Source: an uncultured Collinsella sp.
GTDB taxonomy: Bacteria > Actinomycetota > Coriobacteriia > Coriobacteriales > Coriobacteriaceae
Length of the DNA: 64,000 bases
Direction of reading: 5' to 3'
Assembly: GCA_959599915.1 (NCBI GenBank)
Contig: CAUGJE010000002.1
Span: forward strand, 62,001 to 126,000
Positions 35,857 through 44,596 of this stretch are shown piece after piece. Both the position numbers and the translations under genes were made by a program. How positions within the stretch are numbered: position 1 is the stretch's first letter; each line of letters opens with the position of its first letter. The notes below the pieces were generated by a model. The model made no database searches and was not told the DNA's origin. It was given only the letters and a program-made list of their open reading frames with translations.

Positions 35857-36104
35857 CGCACGACCTCCCACATATCAATCACGGTATAGCCCTCGGTGGG
35901 AACGCCCGCCGCGGCGAGTTCGCCGCGCAGCAGCTCTTCATCGGCAGGCAACGCCTTCCACGCCAGACCGCAGCCGGCAGCGACCTCTCCGGGCACGGGA
36001 ATCGTTCGCCCGGGAAGGCCGCGCTCGATGCACAGGGACTCGCAACCCATGGCGGCCGCCGTGGTGGGAAACGTGATGACAAGTGCAGGGCGCTTTTCTC
36101 TCAT
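35853..36104 (-). CDS. DUF3343 family small protein
   Basis: 83 residues from ATG 36104. The fold hint is a ferredoxin-like alpha/beta protein: PALVITFPTTAAAMGCESLCIERGLPGR followed by GEVAAGCGLAWKA, with the conserved Cys in AAGCGLA. Members typically lie between yedF and a cysteine desulfurase in selenium gene clusters, as here, and may bind or shuttle selenium or sulfur; this is not biochemically established. It overlaps the desulfurase start by four bases. Confidence 0.8.
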   Translation of the reverse strand: MREKRPALVITFPTTAAAMGCESLCIERGLPGRTIPVPGEVAAGCGLAWKALPADEELLRGELAAAGVPTEGYTVIDMWEVVR

Positions 36105-36122
36105 GGCAATCCCGCCCAAACG

Positions 36123-36749
36123 CTACGGGCGCACGACGCGCACGGCCTGCTCCATCTTCTCCACGATCACATACATGTTCGTGACCTCGCCCACGGCAAG
36201 CTGGTCCTTAATGCCATAGTGGTCGAGGCAGGTGCCACAGGTGAGGATTTCGACGCCCTGCTCAGCCAGCCCCTTCAGGTCGTCGAGCACCGGAGAGCCC
36301 TCGACGGTGAGCTTGGCTCCGCCGTTGTAGAACAGCATGGTCGCGGGCAGCTCCTCCTGCTGCGTCACGGCAAAGATAAACGCCTTCATGAGCTTGTGGC
36401 CCAGCTCGTCGTCGCCGCGGCCCATGCAGTCGGTGTAGACGGAAATGACGAGCTCGCCCTTGCCGGTGCTGGCACCACAGAAGGCAGCGCCATCCTGCTC
36501 GGGATCGGCCACGGCAATGGCGCCAGAGGTCGCCACGGTCACGTGCCACTCAGCGTCAGAAACCTTCTCGACCGAGGCTGTGCAGCCCTTCTCCTGCGCC
36601 ATCTTGGAGATGTTCTTGACGGCGGTCTCGTTATCGACCGAGGTCACCACGGCACCCTCGCCGTCAAGCTGTTTGAGCGCCTTAAGCGTCTTGACGACGG
36701 GCAGCGGGCAGGCATCGCCCATGGCATTTACTTCAATTTTGGTAGACAT
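36123..36749 (-). CDS. yedF: Selenium metabolism protein YedF (TusA + DsrE-like)
   Basis: 208 residues. The N-terminal TusA/SirA-like domain has the persulfide-carrying Cys in ACPLPVVKTLKAL (Cys14). The C-terminal DsrE-like domain contains LTCGTCLDHYGI. This two-domain layout defines YedF, a genomic partner of SelD proposed to carry selenide or persulfide. It lies 60 bases after selD and 18 bases before DUF3343 in one transcript. Confidence 0.9.
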   Translation of the reverse strand: MSTKIEVNAMGDACPLPVVKTLKALKQLDGEGAVVTSVDNETAVKNISKMAQEKGCTASVEKVSDAEWHVTVATSGAIAVADPEQDGAAFCGASTGKGELVISVYTDCMGRGDDELGHKLMKAFIFAVTQQEELPATMLFYNGGAKLTVEGSPVLDDLKGLAEQGVEILTCGTCLDHYGIKDQLAVGEVTNMYVIVEKMEQAVRVVRP

Positions 36750-36809
36750 AGCTACATCCTTTCAAAAGGGACCGCCCAGAACAGCAGGCGGTCGCATAAA
36801 CGGTTTTCC

Positions 36810-37859
36810 TTAATGCACAACGCGAACAGCAGGACCGCCCGGCACCGGCTCGCACACGCGACCGATTGTGGCGGCAACGCGCCCCTCGGCATGTAAACGA
36901 CGCGCAAGCTCATCCACATCCGCCGCGGGCGCCGCGATGAGCAAGCCACCCGATGTCTGTGGATCGTACAGCGCATCCAACACACCCGGCTCCAGGTCCT
37001 CGTCGGCGGTCACACGCGGGCCAAAGAAGTCCTGGTTGCGGTAGGAGCCCGCGGGGATAATGCCCAGACGCGCCATGTCGAGCACCTGGTCAAAGAGCGG
37101 CACCGCCCCCGACACAAGCTCAATCTGCACACCTGAGCCCTCGGCCATCTCGCACGCGTGCCCGATCAGGCCAAAGCCCGTGATGTCGGTACAGCCGTGA
37201 AGCTCGAGGCCCTCGGCCAGACGAATCGGGGCCTCGTTGAGGGTGCGCATCGAGTCAAACACGGCTGTGGCCTCGTCCTGCTCGGTGAGTTCGCCCTTAA
37301 TGGCCGTGGTGATGATGCCCGAGCCGATCGCCTTGGTCAGCAGCAGAACATCGCCCACGCGTGCGCCGCTGTTGGCGAGCATGCGGTCGAGCGCGACAAA
37401 GCCGCTCACAGACAAGCCGTACTTGGGCTCGTCGTCGTTGATGGTGTGACCGCCCGCGATGGAGCAGCCCGCCTCGACGCACTTGTCGGCACCGCCCGCC
37501 AGAATCTGGCCGGCAACCTCAACACCCAGGCAACTGGGTATGCAGAGCAGGTTCATGGCATGGCTCGGCCGCCCGCCCATGGCGTAGATGTCCGACAGCG
37601 AGTTGGCCGCCGCGATCTGGCCAAACAGGAACGGGTCGTCGACCATCGGCGGGAAGAAGTCGATGGACTGCACGAGACCCAAGTTCTCGCCAACGCGAAA
37701 AACGCTCGCATCGTCGGAGGTATCGAACCCCACGAGCAGGTTATCGTTATGCACATTGGGCAAGTCGCCCAGGACCTGGGCGAGGGCTCCAGGAGCCAAC
37801 TTAGCGGCTCAACCGCTCGCGGCAGTCATAGACGTGAGCTTAATCTGATCGTCAGCCAT
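36810..37859 (-). CDS. selD: Selenophosphate synthetase, selenocysteine-containing
   Basis: 349 residues if UGA at 37811-37809 is read as selenocysteine (residue 17). It makes selenophosphate from selenide and ATP. Translation from ATG 37859 reads MADDQIKLTSMTAASG-Sec-AAK-LAPGALAQVLGDLP, which aligns with the GG(U/C)AAK catalytic site of SelD; the Lys20 partner is kept. Reading only from downstream Met would delete the active site. A small stem (GGCTC-CTG-GAGCC) begins ten bases after UGA and could serve as SECIS. ATP-binding DTSDD and GGHTIND follow. selA, selB and selC are present to decode it. Confidence 0.93.
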
Positions 37860-37929
37860 CGATACCTCCTCTCATCGGTCAATCATTTTCTCCCAGTATA
37901 CGCATGAATGCGAGCCCAAGGCGGATGCT

Positions 37930-38694
37930 TTAATTGAGCGCCTGTGCGCGGACAGCCGCGCCGATCGCTCCGGCAAAGCGAGCCTGGGGCGAGGTGGTCA
38001 CCGGCGACCCCAGTAGCTCGCCCAACCGCTCCACTACGAAGGCGTTCTCGCACAGACCACCGGTCAGGTAGTACGGGGCGCCCGCGGCCTGCCCGGCCAT
38101 GGTCGCCACGCGCGAGACCACGCTGTCGATCACGCCACGCGCAATGTTCTCGCGCGGCTCGCCACGACCGATGAGGCTGATAACCTCACTTTCGGCAAAC
38201 ACCGTGCACATGCTGGATATCTTGGTGGGCTCGCCGGAACGCGCCAGGTCGGCCATCTGCTGCTGAGAAATGCCCAGGCGGTCGGCCATGATCTCCAAAA
38301 ATCGCCCCGTGCCGGCAGCGCACTTGTCGTTCATGGCGAACTTTGCCACGCGGCCGCCTTTAAGCTGGATGACCTTGGTGTCCTGACCGCCTACGTCAAT
38401 CACGGTGCCGTGATCGCCAAACAGGCGCACGGCACCGGTGCCGTGGCAGGTAATCTCGGTCACAACCTTGTGGGCGTATGGCACAGCCACGCGCCCGTAA
38501 CCCGTGGCCACCACACGCGCAGAATCGGATGCAACGACAAAGCCCGCCGCCGCGAGCGCCTCGCGCAACCTATCGGCGGCATCGACCGAGGAGAACCCGG
38601 TTGGCTGCACGCACGTCCACGCCACCGAACCCTCACCATCGACCACAGCAGCCTTAGCCGCCGTAGACCCGATATCGACCCCGATCCCTATCAT
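37930..38694 (-). CDS. ATP-dependent activator of a 2-hydroxyacyl-CoA dehydratase/double-cubane reductase
   Basis: 254 residues of the BadF/BadG/BcrA/BcrD ATPase family (HgdC, YjiL). The ASKHA nucleotide fold has GVDIGSTAAKAAVV and DVGGQDTKVI. The two cluster-ligating cysteines that bridge the homodimer are Cys125 (KCAAGTGRF) and Cys163 (SSMCTVFAESEV). It uses ATP hydrolysis to inject a low-potential electron into its partner, the dehydratase-like protein encoded upstream. AGGAGAGAG precedes the ATG. selD follows 70 bases later, which suggests linkage to selenium genes. Confidence 0.9.
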   Translation of the reverse strand: MIGIGVDIGSTAAKAAVVDGEGSVAWTCVQPTGFSSVDAADRLREALAAAGFVVASDSARVVATGYGRVAVPYAHKVVTEITCHGTGAVRLFGDHGTVIDVGGQDTKVIQLKGGRVAKFAMNDKCAAGTGRFLEIMADRLGISQQQMADLARSGEPTKISSMCTVFAESEVISLIGRGEPRENIARGVIDSVVSRVATMAGQAAGAPYYLTGGLCENAFVVERLGELLGSPVTTSPQARFAGAIGAAVRAQALN

Positions 38695-38848
38695 GGCTCT
38701 CTCCTAATCCAAACATCAAAGACAGCGGCGCGTTCAGGCGCCTTAGCTCTAGGTTTCTCAGGTGCCGGAGGTTGCCCCGAAAGAGGAGCGCGGCGTACTT
38801 TGGTACGCAAGCGACGGTTTGAGGGGCAAGATCCGGTGCCTGAGGAAG

Positions 38849-40014
38849 CTAGAGGGTTTCGATGAAGGCGGCGATGCGGGTCTCGATCTGGCCCATGTCG
38901 CCGTTGCTGTAATCGGTCTCAATCTTCATGTACGGAATGCCCGCACCCTCGACAGCCTCCTGCATACGAGCGCTCTCAACGTTGAAGGTGTGGCACGCCT
39001 GCAGCACGCTCTCCACCACGCCGTCGACGTGATACTTCTCGCACATGGCCAGCGTATTCTCCATACGGCCGTCGTTAGGCGTCATGACCGAGCAGTTGAT
39101 GTCGAGGTAGCGGTCGGCGATGGCGCGCAGGATGTCGGGCGCGTCCGGGTCGATCATCATGGCCGCCGTGCGCTCGCCCGAGCAGTCGTCCATGCACACG
39201 ACCACGCCGCCGTTGGACTCGATGGTGCGGCCGATCTTGTTGATCACGCCGCCCACCGGACAACCGGTGATCAGAATGCGCTTGGCATCCGCTGCGACGG
39301 GGCGCTCGCCGGTCTCGTAGGCCTCGCGCAGCTTGGCACCTTTTGCTCCAGCTGCTCCGTATAGGCCTCAATATTAAAGCTGAACGTACCGGCGAACATG
39401 GTGCTCATCAGGTCGACGCCGCTCATGGCCGCCGGCTGGTTAGCCTGCAACACAAACATCTCGAGCTGGGCCGCACGCAGGCGGTTGCGACGACGGACGG
39501 CAACGCGCAGGTCGTCATCGGTGATGGTGATGCCGTAGAAGTTCTCGAGTTCTTCCTTGAGCAGGCGGCACTCCTCGTACCAGCCCTCACGCTCGTAGGC
39601 GCGATCGCGGCCCTGCGGAAGATGCAGAATGTGCGTGCGCTTGAGCTTGTTGAGCAGCTCGTACATTTTCTTTTTGCCGTCGCAGGTGGTTTCGCCGATG
39701 ATCATGTCGCTAAAGTACGTAAACGGGCACTTTTGCGAGTAGGCAAAGCCGTAGGTCGACTTGATGAGCGGGCAGAGGTTCGCGGGCAGTACCTTCTCGG
39801 CCTCGGGGATCACCTCATCGGACGTACCGCACAGAGCGACACTTGCGGCCCCCGCGGCATCGATAATCTCGAGCGGCGTATAGCTGCACAAAAAGCCGAC
39901 CAGGCGATTGCCGGCCTTTTTATAATCCTTGACGCGAATAAACGCGGCCTTGCGCTGCTCGTTGAACTCCTCAAACGTGCTGGGCAGCGTAACCTCTTCG
40001 ATTGCTTCAGCCAT
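38849..40014 (-). pseudogene. Double-cubane-cluster/HgdB-type reductase with a frameshift
   Basis: About 388 residues if one base is restored. Family features: Cys43 (FLCSYTP), Cys62, Cys81 (LCPLIKSTYGF), Cys96 and Cys111 (GETTCDGKKKMYEL), then CPVGG and CMDDCSGERT in the second part. GETTCDGKKKMYE is typical of YjiM-like double-cubane proteins rather than of true dehydratases. The frame breaks near 39339-39345 (CC-TTTT on plus): LEQK continues as GAKLREAYETGERP one frame away. With the adjacent ATPase it would form an ATP-driven reductase of small, hard-to-reduce substrates. The break may be a sequencing error. Confidence 0.8.
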
Positions 40015-40445
40015 AACGGTTCCCCTCTCGAACCAAAAACGGATAACAGCGGTATCGATGCACGACGGACGGCGATTGCCCGACCGTGCTCAAACCCGGA
40101 ATTTTAGGGAACCTGCTTTGCGGTCGATTATTTAGTTGTGCGTCGTCTCTCCCGGAGCCGTGAACATACCTGCTCATATGCGGCTCCGAGCCATATACAG
40201 GGCACGCGCGGCAACGCGGCGAATGTATGTCGTCTGCGGCATGTGCGCACCCTCCTTTACAAGTCGAGGTCAACTATATCAACGGTCATCGACCATGCGA
40301 ACACCGTTGACATTCGTACGACAGCGTCGTGTGCCGTCGTCTAATAAATAATTATCTTGATTGATAAGAGTTTGTCATTCCTCATTCGGCGAACGGCAAA
40401 AACAAAGCCGCGGAGGCTTATATTCCCCGACGGCATTACCCGGCG
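40015..40445. other. 431-bp gap between modC and the double-cubane reductase gene
   Basis: Contains a predicted 22-codon ORF (40174-40242), an 8-bp hairpin around 40153-40186 (CGGAGCCG/CGGCTCCG) and an AT-rich stretch near 40340-40380. No riboswitch consensus was recognised. A TATAGT -10 with a weak TTCGCA -35 (minus strand) lies upstream of the small ORF. Confidence 0.4.
40174..40242 (-). CDS. Possible 22-residue leader peptide
   Basis: ATG at 40242 preceded by AAAGGAGGG at seven bases; translates as MPQTTYIRRVAARALYMARS plus RI and a UGA stop. The stop region overlaps a hairpin (CGGAGCCG/CGGCTCCG). It lies 160 bases upstream of the double-cubane reductase start on the same strand. The ribosome site is better than that of many real genes, but no homologue is recognised. 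It may be a regulatory leader or chance. Confidence 0.35.
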   Translation of the reverse strand: MPQTTYIRRVAARALYMARSRI

Positions 40446-41516
40446 CTATCGACAAACCAAATGGATCCTGCTGGCATCAAAATGCATGCGCAGCGTCTCG
40501 CCTGCTTGCGGCAACTCGTCGACAGGTATGCCCACCTTGTTGACCTTCCACTGCAGGCGCGTGGGCGCATCGGCACGCGGCACATCCAGCAGAACCAGGC
40601 GCTCAAAACGCGAATCGCTCACGCGGGCCACGCGCAGGTCATAGCTGTTGCGACCACGCTCGGCACGGTTGTCCACATGGAAGTAGCTCGCACGAATACC
40701 CAGGTACGCTACATTATCGGGAACCTCGCGACCCACGTTAAAGCTCATGCCCCAGTCGAGGGCCTCAACTTCTTCGTCGCCGATCTTGCGCACCCGGCTT
40801 GTGTTCTTGCAGCCCGTCAGGCGCAGCGCCGCCAGCGTCTGCGGACGGCGGACCACGTCCTCGACGGAGCCAATCTCCTCAACATGCCCGTCGTGCATCA
40901 CGCAGATGCGCTGGCACAGGCGGCACGCTTCGTCGATGTCGTGGCTCACATAGAGCACGGTGCGGTTGCATACGTCGAACAGGTCGAGCATGTTCTGTTC
41001 GAGGGCGCTCTTGAGATACGCGTCGAGCGCGCTCATGGGCTCATCGAACATAAAAATGCCCGGGTGTGCCGCCACCATACGAGCGAGCGCCACGCGCTGC
41101 TGCTGGCCGCCCGAGAGGCGCGCGGGATAGCGGTCGGCAAAGTCGGCCAGTCCAAAGATACCCAGGTAGCGCTCGGCAAGTTGCCTGCGCGCCGCGGCGT
41201 CGCCTGCACCCTCAACGCCGGCGCACACGTTATCGGCCACCGTCATATTGGGGAACAGCTGATAGTTTTGAAACATCAGGGCGCATTTTCGCTCCTGGGG
41301 CGACAGATTGATGCCCGCCACCGAGTCAAAAAAGGTCACGCCGTTGACGACGATCTTCCCCTCGTCGGGTGTCTCCACGCCGGCAATGCAGCGCAACGTG
41401 CAGCTCTTGCCGCAACCCGAGGCACCCAGGAGCGCCACACGCTCCTCGCCGGCCTCAAGCTGCATGTCGAGCATAAAACCGGGATAGCGTTTTTTGATAT
41501 CCAAAACGAGCGACAT
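40446..41516 (-). CDS. modC: Molybdate ABC transporter ATP-binding protein
   Basis: 356 residues. Walker A GASGCGKS, signature LSGGQQQRVALARM, Walker B IFMFDEPMSAL, and a C-terminal TOBE-like region that often senses oxyanion. It powers molybdate (or tungstate) import with ModB and ModA. It starts three bases after the modB stop and is last in the operon. Confidence 0.92.
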   Translation of the reverse strand: MSLVLDIKKRYPGFMLDMQLEAGEERVALLGASGCGKSCTLRCIAGVETPDEGKIVVNGVTFFDSVAGINLSPQERKCALMFQNYQLFPNMTVADNVCAGVEGAGDAAARRQLAERYLGIFGLADFADRYPARLSGGQQQRVALARMVAAHPGIFMFDEPMSALDAYLKSALEQNMLDLFDVCNRTVLYVSHDIDEACRLCQRICVMHDGHVEEIGSVEDVVRRPQTLAALRLTGCKNTSRVRKIGDEEVEALDWGMSFNVGREVPDNVAYLGIRASYFHVDNRAERGRNSYDLRVARVSDSRFERLVLLDVPRADAPTRLQWKVNKVGIPVDELPQAGETLRMHFDASRIHLVCR

Positions 41517-41519
41517 AGC

Positions 41520-42962
41520 TTATCGACCTCCCTGAGGTGCCGCGTCATCGCGCATAAGCTCGGCCAGCGCCTCGCGATCGATGCGCAAGGCATCGCCGCC
41601 CACCGGGTCGAGCGAATCGGTCTGACCGCCCAGCTGCATGGCCTGCTTGCGCTCCGCGCGGGAGAGGCCGCGCTCGCGATACTTTTGCGAATGCGCCGTG
41701 TACATGTTGATGAACAGGATGACCAGGAAACTGAACACGATAACGATGGCGACCCAAAAGAGGGCCACCGACGTGTTGCCGCCCATCCACTCAAAGTAGA
41801 TGGCGATAGGGATGGTCTGCGTGATGCCGGCGTAGTTGCCCGCAAAGAACAGGGTACAGCCAAACTCGCCCATCGCGCGGGCAAAGGCAAGCACCGCGCC
41901 GGCGGCGATGGAGGGCCAGCCGAGCGGCATCATGAGCTTGGCAAAGATGCGACGTTCGGACCACCCCAAGGTTCGCGCGGCGTCGAGCATCTGCGTGTCG
42001 AGGCTCTCGAAAGCTCCGAGCGCCGTGCGGTAGACCAGCGGAAACGACACAACGACAGCCGAGATGACCGCCGCGGGCCAGGTAAAGACGATCGAGATGC
42101 CGTGCGCGATGAGCCATTGGCCCACCCCGGTCGAGCGGCCAAACAGCATGAGGAGCAGAAAGCCGCAGACCGTGGGCGGCAGCACCATAGGAATCGTAAA
42201 GACCGAATCGAGCAGGCCCTTGATGCGACTCGAGGTACCCATAGTCTTCCACGCGGCGAACAGGCCCAGCGCAAAGGAGATCAGCAGGGCAAGGCCGCTC
42301 GTTTTAATGGACACCCAAAACGGGCGATAGTCGATGTCGCCCAAAAAGGAGGCCAGAGAGGTCAAGGGCCCCCGCTCATCCCGCAACACGACAGACGATG
42401 CCTCAACCATTTGAGCGCTATCAAGCCAAAGCGCGCCGCCCTTGGCATCACCCGAGGCTGATGCAATCACCACATAGCGGTCCCCATCCGTACCGCGCTC
42501 GTCAAAGCCATAGGTATACCCGCCGGTATCAAACGTTGTTTCCGTCGTGACATACCAAGGAAGATCCACGTCCCCTAGCTGCGCACCTCCCATGCAGTTT
42601 GAGCTGTCGAGCTCACAGACGAGGGCTTTGAGACCCGATACGCACTCGTTGTCCTGCGGATCCAATCCAAACTTCTCGACCGCCTTGGGCGATATCCACA
42701 CCACAACGCGATCGGCAGCAGGCGCCACTACAAGGTCCACGTCCTCGTCAACGGGAAACCGGTAGCCCTCAGGCTGGCCCTCCATGGCACGAGCGGTCCC
42801 CTTGGCCAACCGCTCAAAACCCTCGATCCCATAGGAAAGCCCATGAGCGGTCGCAGCAACCTGGGCCCCGTCCTCAGCGACCCCAGCAAACGCAAATCCC
42901 GGCACCCAGCAAAGCGCGAAGGTCAAAGCACAGGCGACAAGCATGCGGAATCTATTAAGCAC
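41520..42962 (-). CDS. modB: Molybdate ABC transporter permease with extra N-terminal domain
   Basis: 480 residues. After a signal-like hydrophobic segment (about 7-27) there is a ~185-residue extracytoplasmic region, then the usual ModB permease from about residue 215 (FWVSIKTSGLALLISFALG) with five or more helices and the EAA-type loop GAFESLDTQMLDAARTLG. Typical ModB has about 230 residues, so the front half is an addition. GTG 42962 is chosen for GGAG six bases upstream; ATG 42944 is possible. The added domain is not recognised and may be a second binding module. Confidence 0.85.
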   Translation of the reverse strand: MLNRFRMLVACALTFALCWVPGFAFAGVAEDGAQVAATAHGLSYGIEGFERLAKGTARAMEGQPEGYRFPVDEDVDLVVAPAADRVVVWISPKAVEKFGLDPQDNECVSGLKALVCELDSSNCMGGAQLGDVDLPWYVTTETTFDTGGYTYGFDERGTDGDRYVVIASASGDAKGGALWLDSAQMVEASSVVLRDERGPLTSLASFLGDIDYRPFWVSIKTSGLALLISFALGLFAAWKTMGTSSRIKGLLDSVFTIPMVLPPTVCGFLLLMLFGRSTGVGQWLIAHGISIVFTWPAAVISAVVVSFPLVYRTALGAFESLDTQMLDAARTLGWSERRIFAKLMMPLGWPSIAAGAVLAFARAMGEFGCTLFFAGNYAGITQTIPIAIYFEWMGGNTSVALFWVAIVIVFSFLVILFINMYTAHSQKYRERGLSRAERKQAMQLGGQTDSLDPVGGDALRIDREALAELMRDDAAPQGGR

Positions 42963-43030
42963 GAAAAGCTCCAAGCGAATACAAGGAAGGAGTGAAACAC
43001 AAAACGATGGAATTATCGCGCCAAGCCGCA

Positions 43031-43903
43031 CTACTCGGAAAGCTCAAAGCCGTACTTAGCCCAAATCTTCTGAGCCTTCTTGTTGGACAGGCAAAAGTCG
43101 ATAAACGCCTTGGCCTCGTCGGCGTGCTCGGAGCCATCGGCGACAGCGCCCGGATACACGATGGGCTTATGCGAGTCCTCGGGACACACGAAGGCCTCCT
43201 CGATGCCGTCATAGCGAAAGATATCGGAGCTGTAGACAAAACCGGCCACGCAGTCGCCCGTAGAGACGTAAGACGCAGCGGTGCCGACCTTGTCGGCCAG
43301 GGCCACCTTGTCGGCAAGCTCGGGTGCATACTCGCCGTCGTCGCCCTCGGTGCCGGTGTAGAGACCCACAGAAGCTAAGGCCTGGTTGGCGTACTTGCCG
43401 GCGGGGACGGTCTTGGCGTCGCCGATGGCGATCTTGCCGTCCAGATTCGCGACGTTGGCGATGGCCTCGATCTTGGTGTCGGAACCCTCAGCACGAATGA
43501 TCACAAGGTCGTTGACGAACATATCCTCACGGGTGTCGGCATCGACGAGCTCGGCGGCCTCGGCGTCGTCCATGGTGCCCTTGGAGGCGGTGATGAGCAC
43601 GTCGACCGTGGCGCCGGCACGCATCTGCTCAACGAGGTCGCCAGAAGCCTTAAACTGCGTGTCGGAAAAGGCGGTGCCAGTCTGGTCGGTGTAGAGCTTC
43701 TGAACCTCGGGCAGAGCCTTCTCGAGCGAGTTGGCAGCAAAGACCTGCAGCTCGACAGCCTTCTTGGACGATGCCTTAGCAGAACCGGCATCGGATCCGG
43801 CCGGCTCGGACGTCTTGCTGCCCGAGCAGCCGGCAAGACCAAGGCCGGCAGCGGCGACAGCAGAAAGCGAGACGAATCCGCGGCGAGAAACCATATCGAA
43901 CAT
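43031..43903 (-). CDS. modA: Molybdate-binding lipoprotein
   Basis: 290 residues. The N-terminus SRRGFVSLSAVAAAGLGLAGC has a twin-arginine pair and a lipobox (LAGC), so it is probably a Tat-exported lipoprotein. The mature part resembles ModA: VFAANSLEKALPEVQKLY, FKASGDLVEQMRAG and DVLITASKGTMDDA. It captures molybdate outside the cell for ModBC. ATG 43903 follows GAAAGGG by six bases. Confidence 0.9.
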   Translation of the reverse strand: MFDMVSRRGFVSLSAVAAAGLGLAGCSGSKTSEPAGSDAGSAKASSKKAVELQVFAANSLEKALPEVQKLYTDQTGTAFSDTQFKASGDLVEQMRAGATVDVLITASKGTMDDAEAAELVDADTREDMFVNDLVIIRAEGSDTKIEAIANVANLDGKIAIGDAKTVPAGKYANQALASVGLYTGTEGDDGEYAPELADKVALADKVGTAASYVSTGDCVAGFVYSSDIFRYDGIEEAFVCPEDSHKPIVYPGAVADGSEHADEAKAFIDFCLSNKKAQKIWAKYGFELSE

Positions 43904-43963
43904 ATTCAACCCTTTCGGACCTTGTGCCCGGGTACCCCACCGCGGGCTTTAATCTGCAACCAG

Positions 43964-44015
43964 ATTATACTTCTGCGCGAATAATGATAGTGAGAAATTA
44001 TTCTCGCCAGAGAAT
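43964..44015 (-). promoter_or_regulatory. modABC promoter and candidate operator
   Basis: A perfect TATAAT -10 is at 43969-43964 on the minus strand, with no good -35. The palindrome ATTCTC-GCCA-GAGAAT (44000-44015) lies about 31 bases upstream, where an activator or ModE-like regulator could bind. It does not match the known ModE consensus. Confidence 0.45.
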
Positions 44016-44064
44016 ATAGTTTCGAGTTAGCGTGCGCCCCGGCGTCGCTTCGGCGGAAAACAAA

Positions 44065-44093
44065 GGCGGAGCGGCCCGTAAGGTCGCTCCGCC
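44065..44093 (-). terminator. moaB/moeA operon terminator
   Basis: GGCGGAGCGACC pairs with GGCCGCTCCGCC around five bases and is followed on the minus strand by TTTGTTTTCC, 14 bases after the moaB stop. Confidence 0.88.
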
Positions 44094-44106
44094 GCAGGTA
44101 GTGCGC

Positions 44107-44586
44107 TTATTTGGCGTGTCCGCCGCCCGCCGTCATCTGGGCCGCATGTTCCAGCTGGTCCGCTATGGCCTCCCAGCTTTCGCGGGCGGCCTTCGTGGAA
44201 CCGGGAAAGTTTACGACAAGTGTATGACCTCGTTGCATGCAAATAGCGCGCGAGAGCATGGCGCGGCGCGTCTTGGTCATGGAGTATGCGCGAATCGCCT
44301 CTGCAATACCCGGCACATCGCGGTCGCAGACGGCACGCGTCGCCTCGGGCGTCACATCGCGCATCGAAAGCCCCGTACCGCCGCAGGTGAGCACGACGTT
44401 GGCGTGGCACTCATCGGCGGCTTCCACAACGGCATCACCAATCTCGCTGACGTCGTCGCGCACGACCACATGTGAGGCGACCGTCCAGCCCTGTGCCTCG
44501 ATAAGCTCCTCGAGCGCGGCTCCAGCCTCGTCCTGGGCAAGGTCGCGCGTGTCCGAGCACGTCACGATCGAAATCTTCAACTCCAT
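44107..44586 (-). CDS. Molybdopterin adenylyltransferase/MoaB-MogA family
   Basis: 159 residues. TCSDTRDLAQDEAG, VLTCGGTGLSMRDVTPEATRAV and NFPGSTKAARESWEAI are the family motifs; the GGTG loop binds the pterin or nucleotide. It adenylylates molybdopterin before MoeA inserts molybdenum. ATG 44586 follows AGGAGG; the longer frame overlaps moeA. MoaB and MogA cannot be told apart by eye. Confidence 0.9.
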   Translation of the reverse strand: MELKISIVTCSDTRDLAQDEAGAALEELIEAQGWTVASHVVVRDDVSEIGDAVVEAADECHANVVLTCGGTGLSMRDVTPEATRAVCDRDVPGIAEAIRAYSMTKTRRAMLSRAICMQRGHTLVVNFPGSTKAARESWEAIADQLEHAAQMTAGGGHAK

Positions 44587-44596
44587 AGCGATCCTC

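Noticed and set aside
36810..37799. A SelD starting at the Met of MAPGALAQVL
   Set aside because: It would lack the active-site Sec/Cys and Lys; the in-frame UGA upstream explains the truncation.
40015..40445. Molybdenum-cofactor riboswitch
   Set aside because: The gap lies beyond the 3' end of modC, and no motif of that riboswitch was recognised.
40461..42461. 666-codon open frame on the plus strand over modBC
   Set aside because: Antisense shadow; modB and modC motifs on the other strand are unambiguous.
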